NCBI GenBank assembly: GCA_965656875.1
Contig: CBFHMJ010000032.1
Coordinates: 1 to 64,000 of the forward strand
Length of the DNA: 64,000 nt
Direction: 5' to 3'
Origin: CBFHMJ01 sp965656875
GTDB lineage: Bacteria; Pseudomonadota; Gammaproteobacteria; Enterobacterales; Alteromonadaceae
The notes below the pieces were generated by a model. That model saw only the letters and a list, made by a program, of their open reading frames with translations, did no database searches and had not been told where the DNA came from. A program made the translations under genes and the position numbers. The first letter of the stretch is position 1. Every line of letters starts with the position of its first letter. Shown here piece by piece: positions 62,861-64,000 of this stretch.

Positions 62861-63895
62861 ATGCAAAGCTATCAAAATCTGGGAATCGCTTCGGTCCCCG
62901 CAGTAAATCAATATCTTCAACAAGCTGAGACTGACGGGCTATCCCGATGTGCTGCATTGAGTTTTGCAGGCATTAATGCCGATGTTCTGCACGATAACAG
63001 TAATTATGTATCCGGGGAGCAGTTCTTAAAATTGCTTCGCTGGATGGTATTAAACAGTCCAAATCCACTGTTTGGTTTACACAGTTCCCGATTCGTCCAG
63101 GCGGGTTCTTACAGTGTATTGGGATTTTTGTCGATGAATTGCGGGACGTTAGGGGAAGCGGTTGAGAAAATTCAGCCTTTTGAGCGTCTTGTTGGTGATA
63201 TGGGTGTCACAGAAATATTACAGCAGGGTGAACAAACAGAAGTGCGCTGGCATTGCCGTTACCCTGATCCGGAGGTTCGGCAGCAGATGGTTGATAATGT
63301 TTTATCTTCGTGGCTGTCATTTGCTCGCATCATTACCGGGCAGCAATTGCTACCGGTGCAGGTCAGTCTGACACGCCCAGAGCCGGAACCCGCAGTAGTG
63401 AGTCAGTATGAAGCGGCATTTGGTTGTGCTGTCGAATTTAATCAGGCATCGGATGGGATATTCATGTCGAATGAATCTGCCAGTACGCCAGTGATTGCTG
63501 CGAATCAATCGATTCGAGATACATTAGAGCAACACGCCAGACTGGCTGTGACCCGGTTGTCACAGTCAAACAGCTTTGCTGAACAAGTAAGACAACTGTT
63601 AGCGCAACGATTACCGGATGGTCGGATTCAGCAACAGGATATAGCTGATGTGCTATCCGTAACGGTTAAAACGTTACAGCGTCGTTTAAAAGCAGAAAAT
63701 ATAACCTTTCAGGCTTGTCTTGATCAGGTTCGGTTTAGTCTGGCAAAAGTTTACTTAGAGCAGCCAGATATTCCTGTTTACCAGGTGGCAGAAAATTTGG
63801 GATTTGCTGATGTTCGCTCGTTTTCTCGCCGCTTTCAAAAATGGGCGAATTCGACACCTGGAGAATTTCGTCAGCAGACTCTGGCAGCAAAATAG
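62861..63895 (+). CDS. AraC-family transcriptional regulator
   Basis: The 344-residue protein starts at ATG 62861 (TTG 62855 adds two residues). It has the N-terminal Arabinose_bd-like domain of the OruR/ArgR branch (GEQFLKLLRWMVLNSPNPLF, SRFVQAGSYSVLGFLSMNCG) and a C-terminal AraC DNA-binding domain (QDIADVLSVTVKTLQRRLKA and VYQVAENLGFADVRSFSRRF). It is divergent from the AGPS/GlpD/kinase operon with about 160 bases between the starts, so that operon is its most likely target. The ligand is unknown. Confidence 0.9.
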   Translation: MQSYQNLGIASVPAVNQYLQQAETDGLSRCAALSFAGINADVLHDNSNYVSGEQFLKLLRWMVLNSPNPLFGLHSSRFVQAGSYSVLGFLSMNCGTLGEAVEKIQPFERLVGDMGVTEILQQGEQTEVRWHCRYPDPEVRQQMVDNVLSSWLSFARIITGQQLLPVQVSLTRPEPEPAVVSQYEAAFGCAVEFNQASDGIFMSNESASTPVIAANQSIRDTLEQHARLAVTRLSQSNSFAEQVRQLLAQRLPDGRIQQQDIADVLSVTVKTLQRRLKAENITFQACLDQVRFSLAKVYLEQPDIPVYQVAENLGFADVRSFSRRFQKWANSTPGEFRQQTLAAK

Positions 63896-63922
63896 CCAGG
63901 TTGAGTCAACAGACCGTGGCGT

Positions 63923-64000
63923 TTAGAAACGGTAGACTGCTAACAATTGAACGATGCTCTCTCGGGTTTTGGCATCGCCCAGTTTATGTGACCAGAATTG
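63923..64000 (-). CDS. 3' end of a probable outer-membrane protein gene (partial)
   Basis: The minus strand is open from the window edge to TAA at 63923-63925 and encodes QFWSHKLGDAKTRESIVQLL followed by AVYRF. The alternating pattern and terminal aromatic residue match the last strand of an outer-membrane beta-barrel. Only 25 residues are present, so the family cannot be named. It converges on the AraC gene. Confidence 0.5.
   Translation of the reverse strand, partial: QFWSHKLGDAKTRESIVQLLAVYRF

Noticed and set aside
1..64000. CRISPR arrays
   Set aside because: No series of regularly spaced direct repeats was seen. I scanned by eye only.

Overview
The window looks like a chromosomal segment of a marine-type gammaproteobacterium of moderate, slightly AT-rich base composition. 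Pointers are a chloride-dependent alpha-amylase of the Pseudoalteromonas type, a DcaP-like porin, a PanP-type aspartate decarboxylase, DUF1244 and DUF2783 proteins, OhrR/Ohr, a bifunctional OlsF-type acyltransferase and a tRNA-His with the usual extra G. I cannot name the genus from the sequence alone.

Region 1 (1-6.1 kb) is the decayed 3' end of an Rhs/polymorphic-toxin locus. Intact small immunity-type genes (DUF4272, Imm53, DUF2750, DUF4262, SUKH, a barstar fusion) alternate with startless or frameshifted toxin tips. They are separated by degenerate copies of a module holding a SymE-like toxin fragment (minus strand) and an IS66 TnpA-like fragment (plus strand). One truncated Rhs core carries a HINT-like linker and an HNH nuclease tip and is broken by a frameshift, a stop codon and further lesions.

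Region 2 (6.2-13.5 kb) is starch use. A secreted alpha-amylase and a secreted type I pullulanase share a C- or N-terminal starch-binding-like module. They are followed by an orphan homologue of the 5-hydroxymethyl-dU DNA kinase helical domain and a convergent secreted DNA/RNA nuclease.

Region 3 (13.9-29.1 kb) is mostly housekeeping and stress genes: an OlsF-type acyltransferase, dapE, an S41 peptidase, ohrR/ohr with two palindromic operators and a CxxCH protein, a lipase, a LuxR-type response regulator beside acs, a DcaP-like porin, a DUF885 metallopeptidase and yjbQ. Between them lies a solute-binding protein gene split by a 284-bp MITE-like element.

Region 4 (29.1-38.6 kb) is signalling. 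A lipoprotein solute-binding protein, a hybrid histidine kinase and an HD-GYP response regulator form a tight minus-strand operon. panP and an EAL protein with a degenerate GGDEF domain follow.

Region 5 (38.6-53.8 kb) has metabolism and repair genes: a DMT transporter, a methyltransferase, an M1 aminopeptidase, a VOC protein, an amidohydrolase, a DUF481 protein, tRNA-His, a MerR pair, an Ada-AlkA fusion plus ogt, an ATP-grasp protein, an HELVH lipoprotein and a YeeZ-like epimerase.

Region 6 (53.8-57.7 kb) is sparse and AT-rich. It holds a two-gene unit in which the second protein matches the C-terminal domain of contractile injection system tape-measure proteins (CIS_TMP), with no other injection-system gene in view, and a phage-like regulator pair (HTH plus Q-like zinc protein). 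Region 7 (57.8-63.9 kb) is an FGGY kinase / GlpD-like dehydrogenase / AGPS-like FAD oxidase operon with a divergent AraC regulator, plausibly for glycerol-phosphate or ether-lipid metabolism.
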